Counted from the first letter of the stretch, positions 52,078-61,406 are shown. The stretch: 64,000 bases of DNA from DASZRZ01 sp963732925 (GCA_963732925.1 CAVTBJ010000012.1:62001-126000); one strand, 5' to 3'. The notes: generated by a model from the sequence alone, not told the origin. Numbers and translations: made by a program.

Positions 52078-53457
52078 CTATCGCGCGCGTTTCCGCTTTT
52101 TTCTGGACGTGGCCCCTGCAGCGGCGGGCTTGCTTGTGCGATTTCGACGAGCGCCGTCAGAATCCTTGCCGAACGTCCGGGCAAAAATTTTGTCTACATT
52201 GCGGAGCTGCCGCTTAAGGTCGAACGCGGCTTCCAGCTCCCTGGCCGGGACGCGCCGGGCAATCTCCGGATCGGAAAGCACCAGTTCGCGGAAGTTCAGC
52301 CCGTTTTTCCAAGCCTCCATGGCGTGACGTTGCACCGCGCGGTAGGCGTCCTCGCGCAGAATGCCGTGCTCCACCAGGTCCAGCAGCACCTGCCCGCTGT
52401 AGACCAGGCCGCCACCGGCTTCCAGGTTGGCGAGCATGCGTTCGGGATAGACCAGCAGGGTTTCGATCAGGTTGGCAGTCTTGTGGAGCAGGTAATCCAC
52501 CAGGATCGTGGAATCCGGCAGGATGACCCGCTCCACCGAGGAATGCGAAATGTCCCGCTCATGCCACAGGGCCACATTCTCCAGGGCGGCTTGCGCATTG
52601 GACCGTACCACCCGCGCCAGCCCGCTGATCTGCTCGCAGGTCACCGGATTGCGTTTGTGCGGCATGGCCGAAGACCCCTTTTGCTTCTCGCTGAAGAACT
52701 CTTCCGCTTCCCGCACCTCCGTGCGCTGCAGGTGGCGAATTTCGGTGGCGATCTTGTCCAGCGTGGAAGCTACCACCGCCAGCACCGCGACGTAGTAGGC
52801 ATGCCGGTCGCGCTGGATCACCTGCGAGCTGATGGCGGCGGGCTCCAATCCCAGGCGCCGGCAGATGCGTTCTTCAATTTCCGGTTCCAGGTGGGCGAAC
52901 GTCCCCACCGCGCCGGAAAACTTGCCCACCCGCATCTGCTCGGCGGCATTCTCAAACCGTTCCAGGTCGCGCACGATTTCCGAGTACCAGTTCGCCAGCT
53001 TCAGGCCGAAGGTGATCGGTTCGGCATGCATGCCATGCGTGCGACCCACCTGGGGGGTGCCCCGGAACTCCTGGGCGCGGAGCCGCAAAACATCGCGCAA
53101 GCGCTCCAGACCGGCGCGGATCAGCTCCGAGGCGGCGCGCACCTGCAGTGCCTGCGCCGTGTCAACCACGTCACTCGACGTAAGACCATAGTGGAGCCAG
53201 CGCGATTGCGGCCCGATCTTCTCCGCCACCGCCGTGGTGAAGGCGATCACGTCGTGCTTGACCTCGGCCTCGATCTCCTCGATGCGATGCAGGTCGAAAT
53301 CTGCCTTGCCGCCGATAGCCCGCGCTGCGGCGAGCGGCACAATGCCGGCTTCCGCCAGCGTCTGGGTGGCGGCTACTTCCACGGCCAGCCACTGGCAATA
53401 GCGGTTTTCCTGGCTCCAGATGTGCCCCATCTCTTTGCGCGTATAGCGTGCGATCAC
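52078..53457 (-). CDS. purB: Adenylosuccinate lyase
   Basis: Catalyses two beta-eliminations in purine synthesis (SAICAR to AICAR, adenylosuccinate to AMP); 459 aa. Marks are MIARYTRKEMGHIWSQENRY, WLHYGLTSSDVVDTAQAL, VGRTHGMHAEPITFGLKLAN, KFSGAVGTFAHLEPEIEE, the fumarase/lyase signature GSSAMPHKRNPVTCEQISGL, and ERVILPDSTILVDYLL. The last 30 residues (RRNRTSKPAAAGATSRKKRK) are a basic tail beyond the usual C-terminus. It is divergent from marR and followed by tRNA-Ile. Confidence 0.96.
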   Translation of the reverse strand: MIARYTRKEMGHIWSQENRYCQWLAVEVAATQTLAEAGIVPLAAARAIGGKADFDLHRIEEIEAEVKHDVIAFTTAVAEKIGPQSRWLHYGLTSSDVVDTAQALQVRAASELIRAGLERLRDVLRLRAQEFRGTPQVGRTHGMHAEPITFGLKLANWYSEIVRDLERFENAAEQMRVGKFSGAVGTFAHLEPEIEERICRRLGLEPAAISSQVIQRDRHAYYVAVLAVVASTLDKIATEIRHLQRTEVREAEEFFSEKQKGSSAMPHKRNPVTCEQISGLARVVRSNAQAALENVALWHERDISHSSVERVILPDSTILVDYLLHKTANLIETLLVYPERMLANLEAGGGLVYSGQVLLDLVEHGILREDAYRAVQRHAMEAWKNGLNFRELVLSDPEIARRVPARELEAAFDLKRQLRNVDKIFARTFGKDSDGARRNRTSKPAAAGATSRKKRKRAR

Positions 53458-53554
53458 CAGCGGCTCCTTTTGCGGTAAGCGGACCGGTTCAGGCGCGAAC
53501 CGCCCCCCTCCAAAAACCCATCATTCTAACTGGCGGCACGGAATTCTGCCTCTT

Positions 53555-53575
53555 TCTATCGTAAGGCGAGATAGA
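53555..53575. promoter_or_regulatory. Candidate operator, inverted repeat TCTATC-N9-GATAGA
   Basis: A 6-bp inverted repeat with a 9-base spacer (TCTATCGTAAGGCGAGATAG + A) in the purB-marR divergent region, ending 4 bases upstream of a candidate -35 box. Size and position suit a MarR-type autoregulatory site; this is inference from layout. Confidence 0.35.
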
Positions 53576-53579
53576 TTCG

Positions 53580-53608
53580 TTGACTCGCGCCCGCCCGCAC
53601 GTTAGACT
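53580..53608 (+). promoter_or_regulatory. Candidate sigma-70 promoter for marR
   Basis: TTGACT (53580-53585) and TAGACT (53603-53608) are separated by exactly 17 bases, about 105 bases before the marR start. The -35 matches consensus at 5 of 6 positions and the -10 at 4 of 6. Confidence 0.45.
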
Positions 53609-53712
53609 CCCTGAGAAATCCCTATGCATGGGAGCGGAATTTCCCGGCGGAATCGCGCCTTGAGGTAAGGAATGCCAGGCATGATGAACATCGATGCAGC
53701 CGGAGCCCAGAC

Positions 53713-54201
53713 ATGACTCCCCGTAACACGTCCTTCCAGCCCAGCTACAAGGTGATGGCGGAGTTGCGTTACCAGATCCGCCGCTTTCTCCGCTTCAGCG
53801 AGCTCACGGCAAGAGAGATCGGCTTGGAACCGCAACAATACCAGCTCATGCTCGTGCTCAAGGGCCCTCCTAACGGTTTTCGCGGGCGCATGGGTGAAGT
53901 TGCTGAGCGGCTCCAGATCCAGCACCACAGCACCGTAGAGCTGGTGGACCGCCTGGCTCGTCGCGGTATGGTGCGGCGCCGTCGGGGAACCGAAGACCGG
54001 CGCGAAGTTCTGCTGGAACTGACGCCCAAGGGAGACAAGGTCCTGCGCGAACTGGCGATTCGGCATCGCGAAGAGCTTCGCCTGGTAGGGCCGGAGATGG
54101 TCGCCGCCCTGAGAAAGATCGTGAAGGATATTGAGCGCCCGCAGGCCCCCGCGCGGCGCGCAAAGGCTGGCGCCAGGAAGAAAACGACCGTGGGCGGTTA
54201 G
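53713..54201 (+). CDS. MarR family transcriptional regulator
   Basis: Winged-helix repressor of 162 aa. The DNA-binding domain reads EIGLEPQQYQLMLVLKGPPN, GRMGEVAERLQIQHHSTVEL, VDRLARRGMVRRRRGTEDRR and EVLLELTPKGDKVLRELA, flanked by dimerisation helices (ELRYQIRRFLRFSELTAREI). The C-terminus is basic (PARRAKAGARKKTTVGG). Such regulators usually respond to phenolics or oxidants and often control themselves and efflux pumps; an OsmC protein and an EmrB-like pump lie 5-6 kb away, not adjacent. It is divergent from purB. Confidence 0.88.
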   Translation: MTPRNTSFQPSYKVMAELRYQIRRFLRFSELTAREIGLEPQQYQLMLVLKGPPNGFRGRMGEVAERLQIQHHSTVELVDRLARRGMVRRRRGTEDRREVLLELTPKGDKVLRELAIRHREELRLVGPEMVAALRKIVKDIERPQAPARRAKAGARKKTTVGG

Positions 54202-54271
54202 AGAGGTTGTATTCTCGGATCCCGCCATCCTGATTTCTCGATTAACAAAGCCAACGGCTCATTGCGGACAG

Positions 54272-55201
54272 CTAGTCGCCGTTTCCCGCAAGGTCGAGCA
54301 AAGGCTTCAGCGCCTCTACCGAGATTCCGATGGTGCCTCCGGCGAAGCCATCCAGGTAAGCGGCGTTCACCCCGATCACTTCTCCGTCCGAATTGAACAC
54401 CGGACCTCCGCTGCCTCCCTGGGCCGTAGGAGCGTCGTAAATTAGTTTTTCCTCCACTACGTCGCCCAAGTGCCCATAGGTGGCCGAAGGCCGGATCAGG
54501 CTGTGGGACGCCAGGTCACGGGCGATGGCCATGGTATCCAGCGAATAGGCCAGCCGCTTGTAGACTTTTCCCGGGGATTTGGCCAGCATGGCCGTGACTC
54601 CCATGGGGTAGCCCACGACCACCACCGGATCGCCCGGCACGGCAGGGTTCTTGGCCAGCGGCAGCGGCCGGAGCTTTGGATCCTGGCTGGAATCGAAACG
54701 GACCACGGCTAGATCCGTGCTCGGCGAAACGCGCGGGTCGCGAAGCACAATCGACGACAATGCGCCCGGAAAGAACGCTTCCAGCCGTTCCAGTTTAGGC
54801 ACGCCGCCTTCGCGAATGATCTTTTCGTCGTGGTCGTCCTCCCACCAGGGCTCCACTACGTGACGATTGGTGGCAATGATTCCCGGTGCCGCAACAAAGC
54901 CGGTGGCCGAAAGCTCCGTGCGATAAAGTTTCGCGGGCTTTTTCCCCCGTTCCGGCACGCTAAGGGAATACACCGCATGGATGTAGCAGATGGAGCCCCG
55001 GTGCCGCCTCAACACCAGCACCGGCATCGATTGTTCCTGCCGCAGTTGACGGACCTCGGTGGTCAGGCGGTTCACGGATTTTGCCAGCCCTCGGGTATCC
55101 GCGGCCGAGCGCAGCGCCGCCGCCGACATCGCCAGCATGGCAGCCATAGCTACTGCCGGCAACAGCCAGCGACGGATCCCGGAATGGCTTGCAGAATTCA
55201 C
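54272..55201 (-). CDS. Membrane-anchored trypsin-like serine protease (S1 family)
   Basis: Extracytoplasmic protease of 309 aa. An uncleaved signal anchor (residues 11-31, WLLPAVAMAAMLAMSAAAL) leads to a short coiled stretch (KSVNRLTTEVRQLRQEQ) and a chymotrypsin fold with His114 in IIATNRHVVEP, Asp163 in SPSTDLAVVRF and Ser264 in QGGSGGPVFNSDGEVIGVN. It resembles DegP/HtrA catalytic domains but has no PDZ domain. A role in envelope quality control or signalling is inferred from location only. Confidence 0.88.
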   Translation of the reverse strand: MNSASHSGIRRWLLPAVAMAAMLAMSAAALRSAADTRGLAKSVNRLTTEVRQLRQEQSMPVLVLRRHRGSICYIHAVYSLSVPERGKKPAKLYRTELSATGFVAAPGIIATNRHVVEPWWEDDHDEKIIREGGVPKLERLEAFFPGALSSIVLRDPRVSPSTDLAVVRFDSSQDPKLRPLPLAKNPAVPGDPVVVVGYPMGVTAMLAKSPGKVYKRLAYSLDTMAIARDLASHSLIRPSATYGHLGDVVEEKLIYDAPTAQGGSGGPVFNSDGEVIGVNAAYLDGFAGGTIGISVEALKPLLDLAGNGD

Positions 55202-55484
55202 GCACCTCTATTCCGCACCAAGCCCTGTGCGAAGGCAAAGCAAATCGCCCCGGCACGGCTTACGGCGGAACCGCGGCCGGTTACCCGCGTAACGCCTCGA
55301 TCCCTTGACGCCGGCGCCTCCGGTTTCGGCAAACCGCAGCCGGCGAAGCGATGCCCGAAGCGTCACCCCTGGAGGTTGTACTTGCAAAAGCGGGGGCATC
55401 TGGGGCATGTTTTAGAAAACACTCATTTGCAAGTTGACCCGGGAGGCAGGTTTGCCGCGAGGTGGTACGCCGCCGCTCGTGCCC

Positions 55485-55826
55485 ATGTGGCCGGGCGTGC
55501 GCGTGACGGAACAAAACCCGTTTCCATTTTTCCCTTTTGACCCGCGCTGGCGGCAGGGTTTTTCCAAGCCCGACCTGCAGGCGTTTTGCGCCCTGTTGCG
55601 GTTGGCCTGGGTGTCGCCCCGGCCCTGCTTTTTGTCGCCCGACCTCGTCTGCCTCAACCAGACGCTCGAGCGTATGGGACACACCCCCGCCAGTTCTCAC
55701 GTGTTGGCCCAATTCTGTCGTCACGCCCGCACGGGACTGCTCTACTTTCCTTCGCAACTACGCGCCCTGGAGCGCCTTGTGGGCGGCGAGGATCTTTACG
55801 CCCTGCTCTGGGACGAGGAACTGTGA
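55485..55826 (+). CDS. Small hypothetical protein coupled to a zinc-ribbon protein
   Basis: About 113 aa with a proline/aromatic-rich N-terminus (TEQNPFPFFPFDPRWRQGFS) and a helical remainder (KPDLQAFCALLRLAWVSPRP, LDLVCLNQTLERMG-like PDLVCLNQTLERMGHTP, QLRALERLVGGEDLYALLW). No family is recognised. ATG 55485 is chosen; in-frame GTG codons just downstream and a TTG at 55434 are alternatives and none has an ideal ribosome site. The stop overlaps the next start (TGATG), indicating translational coupling. Confidence 0.6.
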   Translation: MWPGVRVTEQNPFPFFPFDPRWRQGFSKPDLQAFCALLRLAWVSPRPCFLSPDLVCLNQTLERMGHTPASSHVLAQFCRHARTGLLYFPSQLRALERLVGGEDLYALLWDEEL

Positions 55827-56038
55827 TGATACGGAAAGCTGCCTTGAGTCCGACGTTTTCGTCCTCTCAACTGGAGTCGAGCCAACCGGCATCCAGCGGC
55901 GCGTGCTCGCCGGCACAGGATTGCGCCGCCGAAATCATAAACACCTGCCTTGTCTGCTCCGCCCCACTGCAGCAGCACCGCTGCAAACTCCTGTGTCCCA
56001 CGTGCGGTTTCTTCCTGAGCTGTTCGGATTTCTACTGA
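55826..56038 (+). CDS. Small zinc-ribbon protein
   Basis: A 70-aa protein starting MIRKAALSPTFSSSQLESSQ and ending in CLVCSAPLQQHRCKLLCPTC followed by GFFLSCSDFY. The two CxxC pairs spaced by about 13 residues make a zinc ribbon; extra Cys residues flank it. The start overlaps the upstream stop by one base (TGATG), with GAGGA about 8 bases upstream inside the previous gene. Function unknown; nucleic-acid or protein binding is typical for isolated ribbons. Confidence 0.65.
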   Translation: MIRKAALSPTFSSSQLESSQPASSGACSPAQDCAAEIINTCLVCSAPLQQHRCKLLCPTCGFFLSCSDFY

Positions 56039-56248
56039 CAGCCTCGAATTCTCCGAGAAGCTCATAGGGGGCCTCCACTCTGCCTCGCGTTGCGCCCGGA
56101 TCAGCCATTGCCATTTCCCCAAACATCTTCTTGGAAAGCAATTTTGCCCTGGCGCTGTCCGGCGTCTTCCCCTTTCTCCTCGGTGGGAAAGACCTGCAAA
56201 AGTAAATCATGGCTTGCGCATAAGCATTTATCATAGTTAATATCGGGT

Positions 56249-58912
56249 ATGGTATTCACGTTTACTTCGGGGCAGAACCTGCCTGATGGAGAGGCTGAAG
56301 GGCTCGATGTCAAACGATTTCCTTTCCTAGGGGGCCGCAATGTCGGGCTTCGCCTTGCTCTTCCACTCGCCGTAGCGATTCTGCTGTTTTCTGGAGTGGC
56401 AGTCGCGGAAGGCGAAGCCATCTGTGGGGCCGTTCAAGATCCGACCGGGGCATTGGTCGCCGGAGCCGCTCTGCAGGTGAGCACGGGCAGCACCCGGCTG
56501 AATGCCAGGACCGATGCCGGCGGGCGGTTTTGTTTTTCTCGCCTCCAGCCCGGAGACTATGAACTCACTGCCCAGGCCCCCGGGTTTATCGCCAAACGGC
56601 AGAAGGTCCTTGTGCATCCGGGTGAATCCGTTCGCCTCACGCTTTCCCTGAAGATCGAAACCACAGCTCAGGAAATCACCGTGGCCGAAGGGGCCAGTGA
56701 TGTCACCTCGCTCAATGTTGCGCAGACGCAGATCGGGGCCGGCCTCATCAGCAACCTTCCCAGCGAGAGCGTCAACGCGGCGCTGAGTTCCGTCTTAACG
56801 CTGGCCACGCCGGGTGTGGCGGCCGATTCGAATGGCGTGTTCCATCCCCTGGGCGAGCACGCGGAAACATCCTTCAGCGTCGATGGCCAGCCGATCGCGG
56901 ATCAGCAAAGCCGGATTTTCTCTAATCAGATTTCCGCCAGCGCCATTCAGGAGATGCGGACGCTCCAAGGCGCTCCTCCCGCGGAATTTGGCGACAAGAC
57001 AAGCCTCATTGTGGAAGCCACGACTCGCTCGGGTCTCAATGCAGGGCGGCCCAACGGCACGCTGTCGATGGGGTACGGATCGTTTGCTACTCCGACCACA
57101 AGCATCACGCTGGCTTCAGGCTCCAGCGCAATCGGCAATTTCCTGGCGCTGGACGGATTGGGAAGCCACCGTTTTCTGGACGCGCCGGAATTTCAGCCGC
57201 TCCACGCGCATGGCAATGCCGAAAACGTGTTCGATCGCTTCGACTGGCAGCCCACCAGTCCGACCAAGCTCCACCTGAACCTCTCGGTAGCGCGCTCCTG
57301 GTTCCAGGTCCCCAATACGTATGACCAGCAGGCGGTCGGCCAGGACCAGCGCCAGCACATGACCAGCTTCAATCTGGACCTGGCATTCTCACGCGTGCTC
57401 AGCTCGTCGCTCCTGCTGACGGCGAATTCGTGGGTGCGCCAGGACCGGGTGCGGTACTTCCCCTCGGCCAATCTGCTCTCTGACCAGCCGGCGACTCTCT
57501 CGCAATCCAGGCGGTTGACCAGCACCGGGATGCGAAGCGATCTGGCGTATTCTCGTGGCCGGCATACCGCCAAGGCGGGCGTGCAGATACAAATCACACC
57601 ATTGTCCGAGGCGTTCACGACTGGGCTCACCGATCCTGCGTTCAATTCCCCCTGCGTTGATTCCGGCGGAACGCCAGTCGCGGATCAGGCCCTGACCTTG
57701 CCCGGCGAATGTCCAAGCGCCGGGTACCGGGAGAATGCCTCGTTTCAGCCGGCTCTGTTGCAATACGACCTCACCCGTAACGGCGCGCTCTTTGGATTTC
57801 GAGGAGCGGCGACCATCTACGAGGAGAGCGCATACTCTCAGGACGCCATCCAACTTGGCCGGTTTACCCTGAATCTTGGCCTGCGCTATGACAACTATGA
57901 CGGACTAAGCAAGGGCTCAGGCATTCAGCCCCGCACCGGCATTGCCTATCAGGTCCGTTCCACAGGCACGGTTCTGCACGCCTCCTATGCGCGGGTATTC
58001 CTGACGCCCTACAACGAAAATCTCGTCCTCTCCAGCGCAACCGGTGCCGGAGGTTTGGCCAACGGATCGCTGGGAACGGCAAAGGTTCAGTCTCTGGCTC
58101 CCGGCCGGCGCAACCAATGGAATGCCGGCGTGGAACAGTCCTTCGGCTCCAAATTCGCTCTTCAGGCCGAGTATTTTTGGAAGTTTACGCACGGAGCGTA
58201 TGACTTCAACACCATCCTCAATACGCCCTTGAATTTTCCCATCCAGTTTCGGAAATCAAAGATCGATGGCGCTCTGGTGCGTGCGAGCCTCAAGAACGTC
58301 CGCGGGCTGAGCGCCTTCACCGTGCTGGGTCACAGCCGGTCGCGCCTGTTCAGTCCGGAAATTGGCGGGATTAATTTCGAAACTGCCTATGCTTCCGTCG
58401 CTCGTCCCGATCACGATCAGAATCTTGAGGCCACGACCAATCTGCAGTACGAATTCCCGCGAAGCGAATTGCGGGGTCTGTGGGCCGGTGTGACGTGGCG
58501 CTTTGACAGCGGTCTGGTGGTGGTCAGCGTTCCGGACTACGCCACTGCCCTCACTCTGACCGGCGATGAACAGCAGGCAATCGGATTGTATTGCGGTGGT
58601 GTTTTTGCCGCCGTGAATCAACCACTGCGAACTTGCGGCTCGCCCGACCACGGGGCCACTCTCATTCACATCGTGGCTCCAGGAACCTATAACCCCGACA
58701 CCAACCCCTCCCGCATCCGGCCGCGAAGCCTCCTGGATGTTGCCCTCGGTGCAAACCGGCTTTGGAAGAGAGACAACGAATCCCTTGGAGGAAAGCTGAC
58801 GGTGGTGAACTTGATGAACAAAGTCTCTCTCTATAATTTTCTCTCTAGCTTTTCTGGAACGCACTTCGTCACCCCGAGAACGGTCCAGGCTCAGATCATC
58901 TTGCATTTCTAA
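56249..58912 (+). CDS. TonB-dependent receptor with N-terminal carboxypeptidase-regulatory domain
   Basis: Outer-membrane receptor of 887 aa. A signal region (LALPLAVAILLFSGVAVAEG, about 36-55) precedes a CarboxypepD_reg domain (GAVQDPTGALVAGAALQVST, RFCFSRLQPGDYELTAQAPG), a plug-like region (SVDGQPIADQQSRIFSNQIS, SAIQEMRTLQGAPPAEFGDK), and a long beta-barrel ending in aromatic LHF (TPRTVQAQIILHF). This is the acidobacterial oar-like type, usually serving glycan or metal-complex uptake. It is shorter than the common 1100-aa form. The first 30 residues may be upstream of the true start, since ATG/GTG choices there lack a good ribosome site. No SusD partner. Confidence 0.87.
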   Translation: MVFTFTSGQNLPDGEAEGLDVKRFPFLGGRNVGLRLALPLAVAILLFSGVAVAEGEAICGAVQDPTGALVAGAALQVSTGSTRLNARTDAGGRFCFSRLQPGDYELTAQAPGFIAKRQKVLVHPGESVRLTLSLKIETTAQEITVAEGASDVTSLNVAQTQIGAGLISNLPSESVNAALSSVLTLATPGVAADSNGVFHPLGEHAETSFSVDGQPIADQQSRIFSNQISASAIQEMRTLQGAPPAEFGDKTSLIVEATTRSGLNAGRPNGTLSMGYGSFATPTTSITLASGSSAIGNFLALDGLGSHRFLDAPEFQPLHAHGNAENVFDRFDWQPTSPTKLHLNLSVARSWFQVPNTYDQQAVGQDQRQHMTSFNLDLAFSRVLSSSLLLTANSWVRQDRVRYFPSANLLSDQPATLSQSRRLTSTGMRSDLAYSRGRHTAKAGVQIQITPLSEAFTTGLTDPAFNSPCVDSGGTPVADQALTLPGECPSAGYRENASFQPALLQYDLTRNGALFGFRGAATIYEESAYSQDAIQLGRFTLNLGLRYDNYDGLSKGSGIQPRTGIAYQVRSTGTVLHASYARVFLTPYNENLVLSSATGAGGLANGSLGTAKVQSLAPGRRNQWNAGVEQSFGSKFALQAEYFWKFTHGAYDFNTILNTPLNFPIQFRKSKIDGALVRASLKNVRGLSAFTVLGHSRSRLFSPEIGGINFETAYASVARPDHDQNLEATTNLQYEFPRSELRGLWAGVTWRFDSGLVVVSVPDYATALTLTGDEQQAIGLYCGGVFAAVNQPLRTCGSPDHGATLIHIVAPGTYNPDTNPSRIRPRSLLDVALGANRLWKRDNESLGGKLTVVNLMNKVSLYNFLSSFSGTHFVTPRTVQAQIILHF

Positions 58913-59073
58913 CAGGCGACAAAACTCAACTGCTGCTGGTTCTTGCGCTTCTGCCCGTGCTCCCCAGGCTCTCGCGGTCCGGTGCTCCTTTCTCGTATAC
59001 TCGGTAGGTTGTGCCGGAGCGTCTGGGAGGTATTGGGCGCACGCCGGCGTTTTGTGCCGGTCTTGTATCATCC

Positions 59074-59113
59074 AATGCTGGCCGCGACGCCGCAATGCTG
59101 GCCGCGACGCCGC
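59074..59113. repeat. Perfect 20-bp tandem duplication
   Basis: AATGCTGGCCGCGACGCCGC occurs twice head to tail (59074-59093, 59094-59113), 47 bases upstream of the osmC start. It lies in the presumed leader and could alter expression if copy number varies. Confidence 0.85.
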
Positions 59114-59159
59114 GGCATGGTTCATGCAGGTTCATGGAAACTCATCGAAAGGAGTCACT

Positions 59160-59600
59160 ATGCAGCGCAAAGGCAGTGCAGTCTGGTCAGGTGGTCTGAA
59201 GGATGGCAAGGGCACGGTCTCCACCGAGAGCGGAGCTCTTCGCGACACGCAATACTCGTTCGCCATGCGATTTGAGAACACCCCTGGAACCAATCCCGAG
59301 GAGCTGATCGCCGCGGCGCACGCCGGCTGTTTCTCCATGGCTCTTTCCGGACAGTTGGAAAAGGCGGGCATGAAGGCCGAGCGCATTGAGACCACGGCGA
59401 CGGTGACGTTAGAGAAAACCGACGCCGGCTTCAGCATTTCCGCCGTGCACCTGGACACGAAAATGCGAATTCCCGGAGCCAACCAGGCTGCGGTGACGGA
59501 AGCCGCCGAAAACGCCAAAAAGGGGTGTCCGGTTTCCCGTCTTCTCAATGCCAAAATCACCATGGATGCCCGGCTGGAAGGTTCCAAAGCAGCCGACTAA
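59160..59600 (+). CDS. osmC: OsmC family peroxiredoxin
   Basis: Thiol peroxidase for organic hydroperoxides, 146 aa. The two redox cysteines are Cys57 in AAAHAGCFSMALS and Cys123 in AKKGCPVSRLLNAKITMD. Flanking strands (SAVWSGGLKDGKGTVSTESG, QYSFAMRFENTPGTNPEELI) fit the OsmC rather than Ohr branch. ATG 59160 has AAAGGAG 5 bases upstream. It is transcribed with the EmrB-type gene about 100 bases downstream. Confidence 0.93.
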   Translation: MQRKGSAVWSGGLKDGKGTVSTESGALRDTQYSFAMRFENTPGTNPEELIAAAHAGCFSMALSGQLEKAGMKAERIETTATVTLEKTDAGFSISAVHLDTKMRIPGANQAAVTEAAENAKKGCPVSRLLNAKITMDARLEGSKAAD

Positions 59601-59702
59601 AGCAGAGACCTTCCGCCGGCCTCTCTCATCTAACTTCCGAGGAAACAATCCTTGGCCGGGAGACTGCGGTGTGCCCGCGGACCTCCCGGTCGGGAACCAT
59701 CC

Positions 59703-61250
59703 ATGCCCGAACTGGAAGTGAATCCCTGGATTGTTGCCGTCGCGGTGATGCTGGGCACCTTTATGGAGGTGCTCGACACCACGGTAGTCAACGTGTCTCT
59801 GCCCCACATTGCCGGCAACCTGTCGGCGACCGTGGACGAAGCCACCTGGGTCCTCACTTCCTATCTCGTATCGAACGCTATCGTCCTTCCCATGACGGGG
59901 TGGCTGGCCAATTACTTCGGACGCAAGCGCATTCTGCTGATGTCGGTGGGCGGCTTCACTCTCTTTTCCGTGCTCTGCGGGCTGGCGACCAGCCTGCCCA
60001 TGCTGATTGTGTTTCGCATTTTGCAAGGCGCGTGTGGAGGCGGGCTCCAGCCACTTTCCCAGGCCATCCTGCTGGAGGCGTTTCCTCCTGAGGACCGCGG
60101 CAAGGCGATGGCCTTCTGGGCCCTGGGAATCGTGGTCGCTCCCATGCTGGGACCCGTTCTGGGCGGCTGGATAACCGATAATTACAGTTGGCGCTGGCTC
60201 TTCTACATCAATTTACCCGTGGGAATTGCGGCCGTGGTCATGTCCAAGCTGTTCCTGCACGATCCTTCCTATATCCGGCGAACCGCCGCGCGTGTGGATG
60301 TGTGGGGTATTGGCTTGCTGGCCGTCGGCATCGGGGCCCTGCAAGTCGTACTCGATAAAGGTCAGCAGGAGGACTGGTTCGGCTCGCATTTCATCACCGC
60401 CCTGGCGGTCATCTGCGTCGTTAGCCTGACCGTCTTCGTAATCGTGGAGCTTCGCTCCCGCTACCCCGTTGTGGATCTGCGCGTCCTGAAGATTCCCACC
60501 TATGCCACGGGCGTCTTCCTCATGACCATCGTGGGATTTGTGCTCTACGGCAGCATCGTCATGATTCCCATCTGGCTGCAGACGCTCATGGGATATCCCG
60601 CACTGCAGGCTGGGTTCGCCCTTCTTCCCCGCGGCCTGGGAGCCTTCCTGTTCATGCCGTTGGTCGGCATCCTCATGTCGCGCATCGAACCCCGCAAGCT
60701 GCTGGCAGTCGGTCTGGTGCTGGCCGCCTACAGCCTCATCCTACTTTCCAACCTGAATCTCAACGCCGGATACTGGGATATCTTCTGGCCGCAGATCATC
60801 CTGGGCATGGCTCTCAGCCTGCTGTTCGTTCCTCTGACCACCGTGACCCACTCCCCCATTTCCCGGGAGCACATGGGCAACGCCACCAGCATCTTTAACC
60901 TCATGCGTAATGTGGGCGGCAGCCTGGGCATTGCCATCGTCACCACCATGGTTGCCCGCCAGTCGCAGACCAACACCAGCGTTCTGGGAGCCAACGTCAG
61001 CATGTTCGATCCCAGAACCCGCATGACCTTCGAGAACCTGCGGCAAATGTTCCAGTCCCGCGGCATGGACTTCGCCACCGCAACCCGTCAGGCCTACGCG
61101 GCGCTGTTCGGCATGGTGGAGCGCCAGGCTTCGATGATCTCCTACGCCAACATTTTCTTCTTTATGGGGATGATCTTCCTCCTGGTGATGCCCTTGCTGC
61201 TGCTGATGCGGCGTCCTAAGGCTGGCGGCGCTCCCGTTCCCATGCACTAG
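59703..61250 (+). CDS. DHA2-family MFS drug efflux permease (EmrB/QacA type)
   Basis: Proton-driven exporter of 515 aa with 14 predicted helices. Marks are WIVAVAVMLGTFMEVLDTTV with VNVSLPHIAG (motif D1), DEATWVLTSYLVSNAIVLPM, GWLANYFGRKR (motif A), LQPLSQAILLEAFPPEDRGK, GPVLGGWITDNYSWRWLFYI with NLPVG (motif C and after), and the HSPISREHMGNATSIFNLMR stretch typical of EmrB. No EmrA membrane-fusion gene adjoins, so the partner must be elsewhere if it is tripartite. ATG 59703 is chosen; a TTG at 59652 adds a non-membrane stub. Confidence 0.92.
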   Translation: MPELEVNPWIVAVAVMLGTFMEVLDTTVVNVSLPHIAGNLSATVDEATWVLTSYLVSNAIVLPMTGWLANYFGRKRILLMSVGGFTLFSVLCGLATSLPMLIVFRILQGACGGGLQPLSQAILLEAFPPEDRGKAMAFWALGIVVAPMLGPVLGGWITDNYSWRWLFYINLPVGIAAVVMSKLFLHDPSYIRRTAARVDVWGIGLLAVGIGALQVVLDKGQQEDWFGSHFITALAVICVVSLTVFVIVELRSRYPVVDLRVLKIPTYATGVFLMTIVGFVLYGSIVMIPIWLQTLMGYPALQAGFALLPRGLGAFLFMPLVGILMSRIEPRKLLAVGLVLAAYSLILLSNLNLNAGYWDIFWPQIILGMALSLLFVPLTTVTHSPISREHMGNATSIFNLMRNVGGSLGIAIVTTMVARQSQTNTSVLGANVSMFDPRTRMTFENLRQMFQSRGMDFATATRQAYAALFGMVERQASMISYANIFFFMGMIFLLVMPLLLLMRRPKAGGAPVPMH

Positions 61251-61406
61251 GCCGCGGCCATCCTGACAACAAAGAACTCCTGACTGCCATCTCAACCTAA
61301 GTACATTCCATTCCGCTTGCCGGATGCAGGCGGGAGGGACGGGATTCTTGAAGATCATTGTTTTCGCCACTCCCTGAAGCTTCTTTGGGACTCTCGCCAC
61401 CGCCAG
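61251..61406. other. Intergenic, no gene seen
   Basis: Bases after the exporter stop, with no recognisable coding signal, leading into the nucleotidyltransferase relic. Confidence 0.4.
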
